Source: CAZRIE01 sp964600075
GTDB lineage: Bacteria > Bacteroidota > Bacteroidia > Flavobacteriales > Flavobacteriaceae
DNA: 31,409 nt
Assembly: GCA_964600075.1 (NCBI GenBank)
Contig: CAZRIE010000044.1
Span: 1 to 31,409 of the forward strand
Direction of reading: 5' to 3'
The translations under genes were made by a program, and so were the position numbers. Each line of letters begins with the position of its first letter. The stretch's first letter is position 1. The notes beneath the pieces were generated by a model, which saw only the letters and a program-made list of their open reading frames with translations, was not told the DNA's origin and ran no database searches. This document shows positions 1-7,565 of the stretch, in pieces.

Positions 1-208
1 AGTATTGAGCCCTTTCCAGACAATAGTCCCGCTCTTTTGTACTAAAACCTTTGGCCGGAATGGTTTGTGCCGATGCTATGGGTGTACAACAAATCGGAAG
101 TAATACAAGTGCAACCTTTTCCACGGGTACCGTTAAATGATAGGTGCTGAAAAAAAAATCTACTAGAAAAGAAAAACCCGCAAAAGCCAGGTTTTCATAT
201 ATTGTCAT
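1..208 (-). CDS. Partial membrane or exported protein, cut by the left window edge
   Basis: Reading the minus strand from an ATG at 208-206, the frame stays open to base 1, giving 69 residues with no stop. The N-terminus is hydrophobic (residues about 7-22), and a second hydrophobic run near residues 33-47 ends in PIASAQ, which resembles a Sec signal-peptide cleavage site. An internal GTG at about residue 29 would make a neat signal peptide, so the true start may be there rather than at the ATG. The start lies 12 bp after the stop of the 160-residue membrane protein gene on the same strand, which suggests co-transcription. No family is recognised because the body of the protein is outside the window. 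Confidence 0.45.
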   Translation of the reverse strand, partial: MTIYENLAFAGFSFLVDFFFSTYHLTVPVEKVALVLLPICCTPIASAQTIPAKGFSTKERDYCLERAQY

Positions 209-220
209 TTGATGACATCA

Positions 221-703
221 TTACTCCCAAGAATCGATATGCCCGTTCATGTCATCAAATTTATAGTCGCCAACCATATCCTTCCGGTATTTGATGGCCA
301 AAAGTGTTATCCCTAAAAGAACAATTTGTAAAACAAGTATTAAAATACCAACTGGAAAGAAAGTTGGCGGTATAACGTGATTCGAAAAATCGGAGTATGT
401 TGCAAGAATCATTATCGTTTGAAAAGCCTTAAATAGATATACTAAAAAAATTATATACAGTACATACTCGATAATTCGCATTCGGGGGTCGGTTTCTTCA
501 TCTTCTTCGATTTTGAACCATAGTACATATAAAAAAGTAAAATGTACCAAAGTCAAAAGAGGGAAAATAAAATTACCAGGTTTAAGTACGGGAAACCCAT
601 TCGTGTAAAGGCCATAAAAACTTAAAATTATCAATAACGTTAGTAGCGCTATAGAAATTTGTATAACCTTTTTCCAGGGTAATATGCGTAAGATATACTT
701 CAT
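221..703 (-). CDS. Hypothetical four-helix membrane protein
   Basis: This 160-residue protein has about four hydrophobic segments, near residues 15-34, 44-63, 79-100 and 114-138. An acidic loop (EEDEETD, residues 66-72) separates the second and third, and the tail is polar. The cytoplasmic membrane is the obvious location, but I recognise no family or catalytic motif. The ATG at 703 is preceded by an AT-rich stretch without a clear ribosome binding site, as is usual in Bacteroidota. The partial gene at 208-1 follows after 12 bp, so the two probably form one transcript. The upstream gap to the next minus-strand gene is 191 bp and probably holds its promoter; no clean TAnnTTTG box was found there. 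Confidence 0.7.
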   Translation of the reverse strand: MKYILRILPWKKVIQISIALLTLLIILSFYGLYTNGFPVLKPGNFIFPLLTLVHFTFLYVLWFKIEEDEETDPRMRIIEYVLYIIFLVYLFKAFQTIMILATYSDFSNHVIPPTFFPVGILILVLQIVLLGITLLAIKYRKDMVGDYKFDDMNGHIDSWE

Positions 704-894
704 AAAGTTGTTGTAAAGATTCGCAAAAGGGCGATATAACTATCAACGTACTTGAATTTGGTTTATTTAAAATATTCGATGAACCGCAACTTTTGTTGTG
801 TAGGCAATATAAGCCGTTGCAAAATCATTGTTTTTGTAATTTTTTGGTGTCCGAAAAATTAATGCTTAAATAAAGTACCCCACCTCACAAAAAT

Positions 895-1329
895 TTATGA
901 AATATAACCTTTTTTTTCTGCCCATTTCGCAAACCATACTAGCAAGATGCCTATTAGGATTACCATAATTGGTAGAAACATGGCCTTGGAGCCTAAAACC
1001 ACAAACGTATTGCTCATAAAAAATTGGTGTGCATTTTGGGCAAGAATACCGATCAACGAAATCAAAAGTAGGATATTGGCCCACTTCTTTCGCATTAATA
1101 GGGCTATACAGCCTAGTGCACCTCCCCAAACAGCAATGGCGTATGCTCCGGTTGCCCAGGCCGGTCTAGACTCATAAAGTAACCGATAATCTTGGCTCAT
1201 TTTATCAAGGTCTTCGACACTCATAAAAGCATCGTTTAAATAGGCACCGACTCCGAGAAGGTTCCAAAGAAGTGCAAGCACGCTTACTATCCAAAACCAA
1301 ACAGGCGGTTTTTTCAGGTTAGTTGCCAT
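895..1329 (-). CDS. Small four-helix integral membrane protein
   Basis: The 144-residue product has four predicted membrane helices, at about residues 10-31, 58-79, 84-103 and 112-133. The start PPVWFWIVSVLALLWNLLGV and the phrase AVWGGALG match a small family common in Bacteroidota and Proteobacteria. From memory that family is often labelled 'sugar transporter', but the label is unreliable at this size and I do not adopt it. The gene diverges from truA, with about 70 bp between the start codons, so both promoters must share that AT-rich interval. Family membership is reasonably sure; function is unknown. Confidence 0.75.
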   Translation of the reverse strand: MATNLKKPPVWFWIVSVLALLWNLLGVGAYLNDAFMSVEDLDKMSQDYRLLYESRPAWATGAYAIAVWGGALGCIALLMRKKWANILLLISLIGILAQNAHQFFMSNTFVVLGSKAMFLPIMVILIGILLVWFAKWAEKKGYIS

Positions 1330-1399
1330 ATCTTTTTTATTTAGTGGTTGTCTTTACAAAATACAAAAAAATGGCTAGTTTGGTATAAAAGAAACTCGT

Positions 1400-2185
1400 A
1401 TGCATTTAAAACGTCATTCGTATTTGGTAGGGGTTCAATACTTGGGATTTCGATATAGCGGTTGGCAAAAACAACCAGAACAGAAAACTATTGAATCCAT
1501 GCTGGTTAAAACATTAAAATTCGTGCTGCCAAGCAGAAAGCTCAAAATTTTGGGTGCTGGGCGTACAGATGCCAAGGTTTCTGCCCTTGATATGGCTTTT
1601 GAACTTTTTTTAGAGGGAGAGCCCATCGAGAATACGGGCTTATTTCTAGAACTTTTTAACTACAACCTTCCGCCCGATATTCGCGCTTTAAGCCTAAAGG
1701 AAGTCGATGCTTCATTCAATATCATCAAAGATGCAAAGCTAAAACACTATATCTACCTGTTTTCTTATGGCAAAAAAAACCATCCGTTCTGTGCTCCATT
1801 TTTGGCCAATATATTAGACCTACTGGATATAAGGGCCATGCAAGTTGCTGCCCAGCTTTTTGAGGGCACCCACGATTTTTCGACCTATACTGCGAGGCTA
1901 CAAGAAAATACAAAATCGGTACGGACTATTGTTTCATGTGAACTAAAGGAAAATGAGTTGTTAAAGGCGAATTTTTTTCCTGAGAAAAGTTACGCTCTGC
2001 ATGTAAAGGGGCAAGGTTTTATGCGCTATCAAATACGTATGATAATGGGTGCTCTGATACAACTAGGAAAAAGTGAGCTCTCCATTACAGATATTCAAAA
2101 TTCTCTGGAAAAGAGTAATAACCTTGAACTTACCTTCGTAGCACCAGCTTCTGGATTGTTGCTCAATAACTTAGATTTTCAATAA
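1400..2185 (+). CDS. truA: TruA-like tRNA pseudouridine synthase
   Basis: TruA isomerises uridines 38-40 in tRNA anticodon arms. The 261-residue protein opens with a TruA-like segment (YLGFRYSGWQKQP, residues 14-26). It carries the catalytic aspartate in GAGRTDAKVSAL (D57), and near the C-terminus GFMRYQIRMIMGALIQLG matches the conserved RYQIRxxxGAL region. Length fits the family (about 245-270). The usual GRTDxGVHA motif is changed to GRTDAKVSA, so the Gly and His after the catalytic Asp are replaced by Lys and Ser. That marks a divergent subfamily, and a second, canonical TruA could exist elsewhere in the genome. The ATG at 1400 fits the family start. The gene is followed after 52 bp by corA. 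Confidence 0.85.
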   Translation: MHLKRHSYLVGVQYLGFRYSGWQKQPEQKTIESMLVKTLKFVLPSRKLKILGAGRTDAKVSALDMAFELFLEGEPIENTGLFLELFNYNLPPDIRALSLKEVDASFNIIKDAKLKHYIYLFSYGKKNHPFCAPFLANILDLLDIRAMQVAAQLFEGTHDFSTYTARLQENTKSVRTIVSCELKENELLKANFFPEKSYALHVKGQGFMRYQIRMIMGALIQLGKSELSITDIQNSLEKSNNLELTFVAPASGLLLNNLDFQ

Positions 2186-2237
2186 ATTCAAAAAAAATGA
2201 CTACATCTTGTTATATTTATCAGAATTAATAGAAGTA

Positions 2238-3329
2238 ATGGGTAGAAGAAAAACGCTGAGTAAGATTATCCGAAGAAAGCCATCCAAGTTCCAAAAGAAA
2301 ATGGGTTCGGCCCCAGGTACGGTTACCTATATGGGGGGTAGAGAGGGCGGCGAAAGTATCGTAACTATCTTAGAATACAGCGACAACAAATTTGATGTAC
2401 ACACACCTCGAGACATAGATGAGATTTTAGCCCATAAAGAACCGGCGCAAGTATCGTGGATCGATATCGTAGGATTAAGCGATGAAACCTTCATCGAAAA
2501 AGTAGGCCAACGTTTCGGATTGAATTCCCTTATTATGGAAGATACCGTTAATACCCATCAAAGACCAAAAGTCGATGTATATGAAGACTATATTTTCGGG
2601 GTTTTCAAAATGTTATACATCAATCGAGAAAACGAATTGATTTGCGAACATGTCGCCATGGTACTATTAGAAAATTGTGTTTTGGTTTTTCAGGAGTTGG
2701 AAGATGATGTGTTCAATGGAGTTAGGCAAAGGATAAAGACGAAATCAGGCCGTATTCGAACGAGAGGGGCAGACTATCTGTTTTTTGCCTTGTTGGATGC
2801 TATTGTCGATAATTATTTTGTTGTTTTGGAGTATTTGAACCATAAGATTGATAGCTTAGAAGAATTGGTCTATGCCAATCCGACGCCAGACGTAGCACAA
2901 CAAATACAACAGCTAAAAAAAGAGATTTTAAGGATTCGAAGATGGATTTTTCCTGTAAAAGAATTAATAAGCCATTTGATAGATTCTGAAAATCCGTTGA
3001 TAAAGAAGGATACCAAAGTTTTTTTGAGAGACGTGCTCGACCATTCCTTGGAAATTAATGAAAGCCTTCAAGTTTATCGCGAAATGTCCATGAGTCTTAT
3101 GGAAATGTATATGAGCAATATGAGCAACAAAATGAACGAAGTAATGAAAGTACTGACCATAATGGCATCTATTTTTATACCATTGACTTTCATTGCAGGA
3201 ATTTACGGGATGAACTTCGATCATATGCCCGAGCTACATTGGGAATATGGTTATTACATGGTCTGGGGAATAATGACTGTTTTATTTATCGGTATGATAA
3301 TCTATTTTAAAAGGAAACACTGGCTATAA
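2238..3329 (+). CDS. corA: CorA-type magnesium/cobalt transporter
   Basis: CorA is a pentameric Mg2+/Co2+ channel of the inner membrane. The chosen ATG at 2238 gives 363 residues; an in-frame TTG at 2208 would add ten residues that look non-conserved. The large N-terminal cytoplasmic domain contains the acidic alpha/beta region and long helices (residues about 190-290). Two C-terminal transmembrane helices follow. The signature YGMNF sits at residues 323-327 at the end of the first helix, and the basic tail KRKHWL closes the protein. It lies 52 bp after the truA-like gene on the same strand and converges on cysM. CorA membership is essentially certain; ion preference is inferred from the family. 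Confidence 0.95.
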   Translation: MGRRKTLSKIIRRKPSKFQKKMGSAPGTVTYMGGREGGESIVTILEYSDNKFDVHTPRDIDEILAHKEPAQVSWIDIVGLSDETFIEKVGQRFGLNSLIMEDTVNTHQRPKVDVYEDYIFGVFKMLYINRENELICEHVAMVLLENCVLVFQELEDDVFNGVRQRIKTKSGRIRTRGADYLFFALLDAIVDNYFVVLEYLNHKIDSLEELVYANPTPDVAQQIQQLKKEILRIRRWIFPVKELISHLIDSENPLIKKDTKVFLRDVLDHSLEINESLQVYREMSMSLMEMYMSNMSNKMNEVMKVLTIMASIFIPLTFIAGIYGMNFDHMPELHWEYGYYMVWGIMTVLFIGMIIYFKRKHWL

Positions 3330-3368
3330 TTTTTTCTTTGAAAAAGGATATTACTCTATTTTTGTCGA

Positions 3369-3387
3369 GTATAGAACCCAGCCCTTA
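3369..3387. repeat. 19-bp intergenic repeat, copy 1
   Basis: The 19-mer gtatagaacccagccctta lies between the convergent corA and cysM genes and recurs exactly at 31071-31089. It sits inside a longer imperfect hairpin: TCGAGTA at 3365-3371 and TACTCGA at 3395-3401 are perfect inverted arms, the right arm overlapping the cysM stop codon. It may act as a dispersed intergenic element or as part of a termination structure. Confidence 0.55.
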
Positions 3388-3393
3388 CTTTTT

Positions 3394-4278
3394 TTACTCG
3401 AACAAGTCGGAAGAAAGATAACGATCGCCTCGATCGCAGATGATAGAGACAATTACACCGCTTTCTAATGTAGCTGCCAGTCTTAAGGCCACTGTTGTAG
3501 CCCCACCGCTACTCATTCCTGAAAATATACCTTCTTCTTTGGCCAATCTTTTTGCCATTTTACGGGCATCTTCTTCACTGACTTCTATAGTCTTATCGAC
3601 TCTTTTTGGGTCAAAAATTTTCGGCAAATACTCTAGTGGCCATTTTCGAATTCCTGGTATACTAGAGTTATCGGTCGGCTGAACGCCGACAATCTGAATT
3701 TTATCATTTTGTTCCTTTAGAAATGTTGAAGTCCCCATTATAGTTCCGGTCGTACCCATTGAAGAGACAAAATGGGTAATTTTTCCATCGGTATCGTTCC
3801 AGATTTCGGGTCCAGTTGTTTTGTAGTGAGCTTTCCAATTATCATCATTAGCGAATTGGTTTATCATAACAAAACCGTTGTTTTTGACTTTGGCTTCTGC
3901 ATAATCCCGTGCGCCTTCAATACCAACATCGGCTGGTGTCAGGGTCACTTTAGCTCCGTAGGCACGCATGGTCTGAACGCGTTCTTTTGTAGCATTTTCG
4001 GGCATAACTAATTCAATATCCAATCCGAAAATACCTGCTATCATGGCAAGGGCAATACCCGTATTTCCACTAGTCGCCTCAATCAATTTGGAAGTGGTGT
4101 CAAAATCACCACGGTCAAGTCCGCTCTTAATCATGTTAAATGCTGCACGGTCTTTCACACTACCACCAGGATTATGGCCTTCCAACTTAAAATATAAGCT
4201 AACGTTCGGGTTACTATTCAATACCCGGGATTCGACTAATGGCGTATTACCAATCAAATCGAGAATGCTATGAGACAT
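3394..4278 (-). CDS. cysM: Cysteine synthase B (O-acetylserine sulfhydrylase)
   Basis: This PLP enzyme replaces the acetyl group of O-acetylserine with sulfide to give cysteine. The 294-residue protein has the fold-type II hallmarks: GNTPLVE at residues 10-16, the PLP-binding lysine K42 in GGSVKDRAA, the substrate loop TSGNTGIA (69-76) and the phosphate-binding SSMGTTGT segment. The C-terminal CDRGDRYLSS is typical of the CysM branch. Its ATG at 4278 overlaps the end of cysE by 11 bp, so translation is likely coupled and the two steps of cysteine synthesis are co-expressed. The downstream neighbour is convergent corA. CysM is preferred over CysK from the C-terminal signature. Confidence 0.92.
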   Translation of the reverse strand: MSHSILDLIGNTPLVESRVLNSNPNVSLYFKLEGHNPGGSVKDRAAFNMIKSGLDRGDFDTTSKLIEATSGNTGIALAMIAGIFGLDIELVMPENATKERVQTMRAYGAKVTLTPADVGIEGARDYAEAKVKNNGFVMINQFANDDNWKAHYKTTGPEIWNDTDGKITHFVSSMGTTGTIMGTSTFLKEQNDKIQIVGVQPTDNSSIPGIRKWPLEYLPKIFDPKRVDKTIEVSEEDARKMAKRLAKEEGIFSGMSSGGATTVALRLAATLESGVIVSIICDRGDRYLSSDLFE

Positions 4279-5062
4279 GTGGAAGTGTTTTGATTTTGAT
4301 TTCAGGCGTATGAAACACCGTAGAGTTAGGTGGTACCGAAGAAGTTAACCAAGCATTGCCTCCGATAACCGAGTTCTCGCCGATAACCGTATCACCGCCT
4401 AAAATAGTGGCGTTGGCATAAATCGTAACATTATTCTCTATGGTAGGATGCCTTTTAGTTTTCTGTAAATGCTTGGCCACATATAGGCCGCCTAAAGTAA
4501 CACCTTGATAAATTTTCACCATATTCTTGATAATAGCCGTTTCTCCAATGACGACACCAGTACCATGATCAATATGGAAGGAACTACCAATACGCGCACC
4601 TGGGTTAATATCTACTCCGGTTTGTCTATGGGCATATTCAGTCATTAACCTTGGCACCAATGGAAATCCCTCTAAATAAAGCTCATGGGCCAAACGGTAA
4701 ATGGCAATGGCGTAAAAACCAGGATAGGCCATATAAACCTCTTCAATGGAAAGAGAAGCCGGGTCGCAATTTACCGTGGCTTCGGCATCTAGGTTTAGAC
4801 GTTCCAATATTTCAGGAAGCTTTTCTACATAACCTTCCCAAACCTTTTTACATGATTTGTCGACATCCCAACAGGCCAGGTTTAGTAGGCCATCGAATTG
4901 TAATTCCAACTTGTCTAAATTCTTTGCAACGGCCGTATCGATATCAAAAAGGGTGTAAAAAAGTAGATTTGTAAAGGTTTCCACCTTTTCTTTAAGCTCA
5001 TATCTTAGATTAGGTTGCTTCTTGTGCTGTTTGATTTTTTCGACGACCGAATTCTTGTCCAT
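4268..5062 (-). CDS. cysE: Serine O-acetyltransferase
   Basis: Acetylates L-serine with acetyl-CoA, the first committed step of cysteine synthesis. The 264-residue cytoplasmic protein has an N-terminal helical domain (about 1-140). A left-handed parallel beta-helix follows, with the active-site segment HIDHGTGVVIGETA (residues 163-176, Asp165-His166) and a second catalytic-type histidine at H205 (RHPTIEN). H145 in EYAHRQTGVDI is also a conserved family position. The C-terminus PHVS lacks the terminal isoleucine that many CysE proteins insert into CysK. That fits its pairing with a CysM-type partner, which is not known to form that complex. The gene starts the cysE-cysM operon behind a strong promoter-like sequence. 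Confidence 0.93.
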   Translation of the reverse strand: MDKNSVVEKIKQHKKQPNLRYELKEKVETFTNLLFYTLFDIDTAVAKNLDKLELQFDGLLNLACWDVDKSCKKVWEGYVEKLPEILERLNLDAEATVNCDPASLSIEEVYMAYPGFYAIAIYRLAHELYLEGFPLVPRLMTEYAHRQTGVDINPGARIGSSFHIDHGTGVVIGETAIIKNMVKIYQGVTLGGLYVAKHLQKTKRHPTIENNVTIYANATILGGDTVIGENSVIGGNAWLTSSVPPNSTVFHTPEIKIKTLPHVS

Positions 5063-5080
5063 ATTTGATTGCTATAAATT

Positions 5081-5108
5081 CAAAAATAGTCATTATTGCA
5101 AAAGTCAA
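5081..5108 (-). promoter_or_regulatory. Bacteroidota-type promoter of cysE-cysM
   Basis: On the minus strand a TTG (complement of 5106-5108) is followed after 17 bp by TATTTTTG (complement of 5081-5088), a perfect match to the flavobacterial TAnnTTTG -7 box. The box ends 18 bp before the cysE ATG, so the leader should be very short. This is the cleanest promoter match noticed in the window. Confidence 0.6.
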
Positions 5109-5205
5109 TTTAGCAAAAAGGTTAACTTTAGCATAAATATTGTCCTCAGCTCCTCCCTCCATTAAGGAGAAGGTGGAATTCGGAAAAAATTTAATATTAG
5201 GTCGT

Positions 5206-5886
5206 ATGTTACATCCCATAATTACTGAAGAAGCATTACATTTTCTTGAAAAGTTAAAAAAGAACAATACTCGAGAATGGTTTACCGACCATAAAAAAGA
5301 GTTTAAGCAACATGAAGCGGATGTTAAGGACTTTTTTACATTGGTTATGGATGGGCTAAGTGTGCACGACGAAATCGATAAAATGAAGATGTTCCGTATT
5401 TATCGCGACGTGCGCTTTTCAAATGATAAGACACCATACAAATCACATTTTGCTGGTTCTTTCTCAAGGGCGGGCGCCCAGTTAAGAGGTGGTTACTACC
5501 TTCGGGTCAAACCAAATGAAACCTTTATCGCCATAGGTTTTTGGGGTCCAAATAAAGAAGATTTACTGCGTATTCGAAAAGAATTCGAACAAGATGCCAC
5601 GGAAATCAGGGAAATCATCAACAAGAAATCCTTTCAAAAGATTTGGGGAGAAATGCAAGGCGACGCCGTGAAAACCGCTCCAAAGGGTTTTGACAAAGAG
5701 CATGTGAACATCGATTTAATCAGAAGAAAACAATTTATATTCGTTCGAAACTTTTCAGATAAAGAAGTATTGTCTTCCAAATTTATTGATGAAATCGAAA
5801 AATCCTTCAAAGCAATACGACCCTATTTCGATTATATGGGCGACGTGCTCACTACCAATCTGAATGGAGAATCACTTATAAAATAA
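5206..5886 (+). CDS. DUF2461 family protein
   Basis: From the ATG at 5206 the protein has 226 residues. An upstream in-frame TTG at 5140 would add 22 residues that look unlike the family start, so it was not used. The phrases EALHFLEKLKKNNTREWFTDHKKEF near the N-terminus, RIYRDVRFSNDKTPYKSHFAG, and GGYYLRVKPNETFIAIGFWG are characteristic of the DUF2461/TIGR02453 family. That is a conserved family of uncharacterised soluble proteins found in bacteria and some fungi. No catalytic role is established. The gene diverges from cysE and converges on the small conserved gene at 6344-5937. Confidence 0.88.
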   Translation: MLHPIITEEALHFLEKLKKNNTREWFTDHKKEFKQHEADVKDFFTLVMDGLSVHDEIDKMKMFRIYRDVRFSNDKTPYKSHFAGSFSRAGAQLRGGYYLRVKPNETFIAIGFWGPNKEDLLRIRKEFEQDATEIREIINKKSFQKIWGEMQGDAVKTAPKGFDKEHVNIDLIRRKQFIFVRNFSDKEVLSSKFIDEIEKSFKAIRPYFDYMGDVLTTNLNGESLIK

Positions 5887-5936
5887 ATATTTCTTGAAAT
5901 CGACCGTGAGCTAGGTAGAGCCCATCGGGAAATTGT

Positions 5937-6344
5937 TTAAATCAAAACTCCAATTTCAAAAAGTTGAATCTGGTCCTTAAGGCGATTAGTAACCATGCGC
6001 ATCATACGTTTATTGAGAGCAGATGAGTTTTTAATATAGATTTCATATTCTTCAAATGTAAAGTGACCTATTATAATTCCCTTTAGAGCATTCCTGAATT
6101 TGATATCTTTCTGAACGGCATTTTCGATATACTCAAACCGTTTCTCCAAGGTTAGTTCGTAAAACGAGTTTTTATACTTTGAGATATAGTTTTTGAATAC
6201 CACTACGAGCATGTGGTTCTGAAATTTCAGTATTGGGCGCAAGGTGCGGTTCTGAAACAGTTCCTCATCACTCATATTCTCAGTTACTCTTGCAGAAGGA
6301 ATTTCAGGGCGGATGCCAAGAAGATTCCGGGATCTATCGCTCAT
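5937..6344 (-). CDS. Conserved small flavobacterial protein of unknown function
   Basis: The frame is open from 6461, but the likely start is the ATG at 6344 (MSDRSRNLLG), giving 135 residues; the extra 39 upstream residues look non-coding. The middle, FQNRTLRPILKFQNHMLVVV, and the C-terminal SSALNKRMMRMV with RLKDQIQLF are features I associate with a family common in Flavobacteriaceae. It is sometimes labelled 'glyoxalase', but I see no glyoxalase metal ligands or vicinal-oxygen-chelate fold pattern and do not endorse that label. The protein is predicted soluble and helical. It converges on the DUF2461 gene and diverges from the hydrolase gene at 6519, with 174 bp of AT-rich spacer. Confidence 0.7.
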   Translation of the reverse strand: MSDRSRNLLGIRPEIPSARVTENMSDEELFQNRTLRPILKFQNHMLVVVFKNYISKYKNSFYELTLEKRFEYIENAVQKDIKFRNALKGIIIGHFTFEEYEIYIKNSSALNKRMMRMVTNRLKDQIQLFEIGVLI

Positions 6345-6518
6345 CGTATTGCTTTTTATAAAGGTAATGATTAAGCTACAATTGCTTTTTCTCAAACTAT
6401 ATAGTTTTGAACGGGTTATGAACAGCTTGAAAACATCGAACTTAAGTGTTGAACTTGTCATGTTTTTTTTAACCCCAAAGATTTATAGTATTTTTAATAC
6501 GATTGAATTGAAGTCTAT

Positions 6519-7553
6519 ATGAAATATTCTAGAAAAAGATTTTTGGAACGCCTTGGTTTTATTATGAAATTGAATCTGTTAGTTTTAGTGCTCTTATCAC
6601 TATCGAGTTCAAGTGAATATTTAAATAAGGAGCATATACTGACCGTAACCGGAACAATCAAAAGTGAACTTCTGGGCTTTGCATTGACACACGAACATGT
6701 GATGTCTAATTTTGGTGCAGATCCAGAAAGCGCGTCGCAGTATGACGAGACAGCTTTAACGGGGCAGGTCGTTCCTTATCTTAAAAAACTGAAATCATTT
6801 GGCGTGACCTCTATTCTTGATTGCACTACAGCCTATTTCGGACGAAATGTAGAACTTTTGAAAAGAATATCTGAACAGTCGGGAATACAAATCATCACGA
6901 ATACTGGGTTTTATGGTGCTGCAGACGACCGATATGTTCCAACTTTTGCTTATTACTCCACTGCGGAAGAAATAGCTCGACTATGGATTTCAGAATTTAA
7001 GGAGGGTATTGACGGTACGACTATTAAACCGGGATTCATCAAACTTGCCTTTGACGATGGCGAACCTTCCGAAATTGACATAAAACTTTTCAAGGCCGGA
7101 ATCCTTACGCATTTGGAAACGGGATTGACCATAGTAGTTCATACTGGAAATAACGCCAAGGCAGTAGATAAACAATTAAATTTATTGCAGAAGTATCGTG
7201 TGGGACCAAATGCCTGGGTATGGGTACATGCCAATAAAGTGGAAGATGGGCAATTGTTGATAGCGGCCGCCAAAAAAGGGGCTTGGATTTCTTTAGATGG
7301 GTTCAATGCTTCAAATATTAAGGAGTACACAGAAAAACTGGATTTGTTCAGGAAACAAAAATTACTTCACAAGGTGTTACTTTCGCACGATGGCAATTCT
7401 TTCCCAAGGGGAGGCGAAATACGTGAATACCATGCTATACCTACTATTTTGATTCCTGCATTACGGCAAATGGGTTACTCAGATAAAGAAATCCACCAGT
7501 TGACTATCGAAAACCCTAAACAAGCATTTTCTATCAAGAAAAAAATCTTTTAA
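6519..7553 (+). CDS. Exported phosphotriesterase-family metal hydrolase, copy 1
   Basis: Members of this amidohydrolase-superfamily branch hydrolyse phosphotriesters, lactones or unknown esters with a binuclear metal centre. In 344 residues all expected ligands are visible: H58 and H60 (THEHV), the lysine to be carboxylated K175 (GFIKLAFD), H208 (VVHTG), H237 (WVHAN) and D291 (LSHDG). The N-terminus contains SRKRFLERLG before a hydrophobic stretch, resembling a Tat signal in which the second arginine is lysine; a later ATG at 6564 would remove it and leave a Sec-like signal. The paralogue at 7566 begins 12 bp after the stop, so the two are one transcript. Substrate cannot be inferred from sequence; lactonase activity is as likely as phosphotriesterase. 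Confidence 0.85.
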   Translation: MKYSRKRFLERLGFIMKLNLLVLVLLSLSSSSEYLNKEHILTVTGTIKSELLGFALTHEHVMSNFGADPESASQYDETALTGQVVPYLKKLKSFGVTSILDCTTAYFGRNVELLKRISEQSGIQIITNTGFYGAADDRYVPTFAYYSTAEEIARLWISEFKEGIDGTTIKPGFIKLAFDDGEPSEIDIKLFKAGILTHLETGLTIVVHTGNNAKAVDKQLNLLQKYRVGPNAWVWVHANKVEDGQLLIAAAKKGAWISLDGFNASNIKEYTEKLDLFRKQKLLHKVLLSHDGNSFPRGGEIREYHAIPTILIPALRQMGYSDKEIHQLTIENPKQAFSIKKKIF

Positions 7554-7565
7554 AAATCTTTAAAA

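Noticed and set aside
866..1129. An 87-codon minus-strand frame overlapping the small membrane protein gene
   Set aside because: It overlaps a frame with clear membrane-protein coding character and has no recognisable composition or motif.
4651..4974. A 107-codon plus-strand frame opposite cysE
   Set aside because: It lies entirely antisense to a certain CysE gene, and its sequence reflects the complement of conserved codons.
5937..6344. Glyoxalase label for the 135-residue protein
   Set aside because: No metal ligands or fold pattern of the glyoxalase family are visible.
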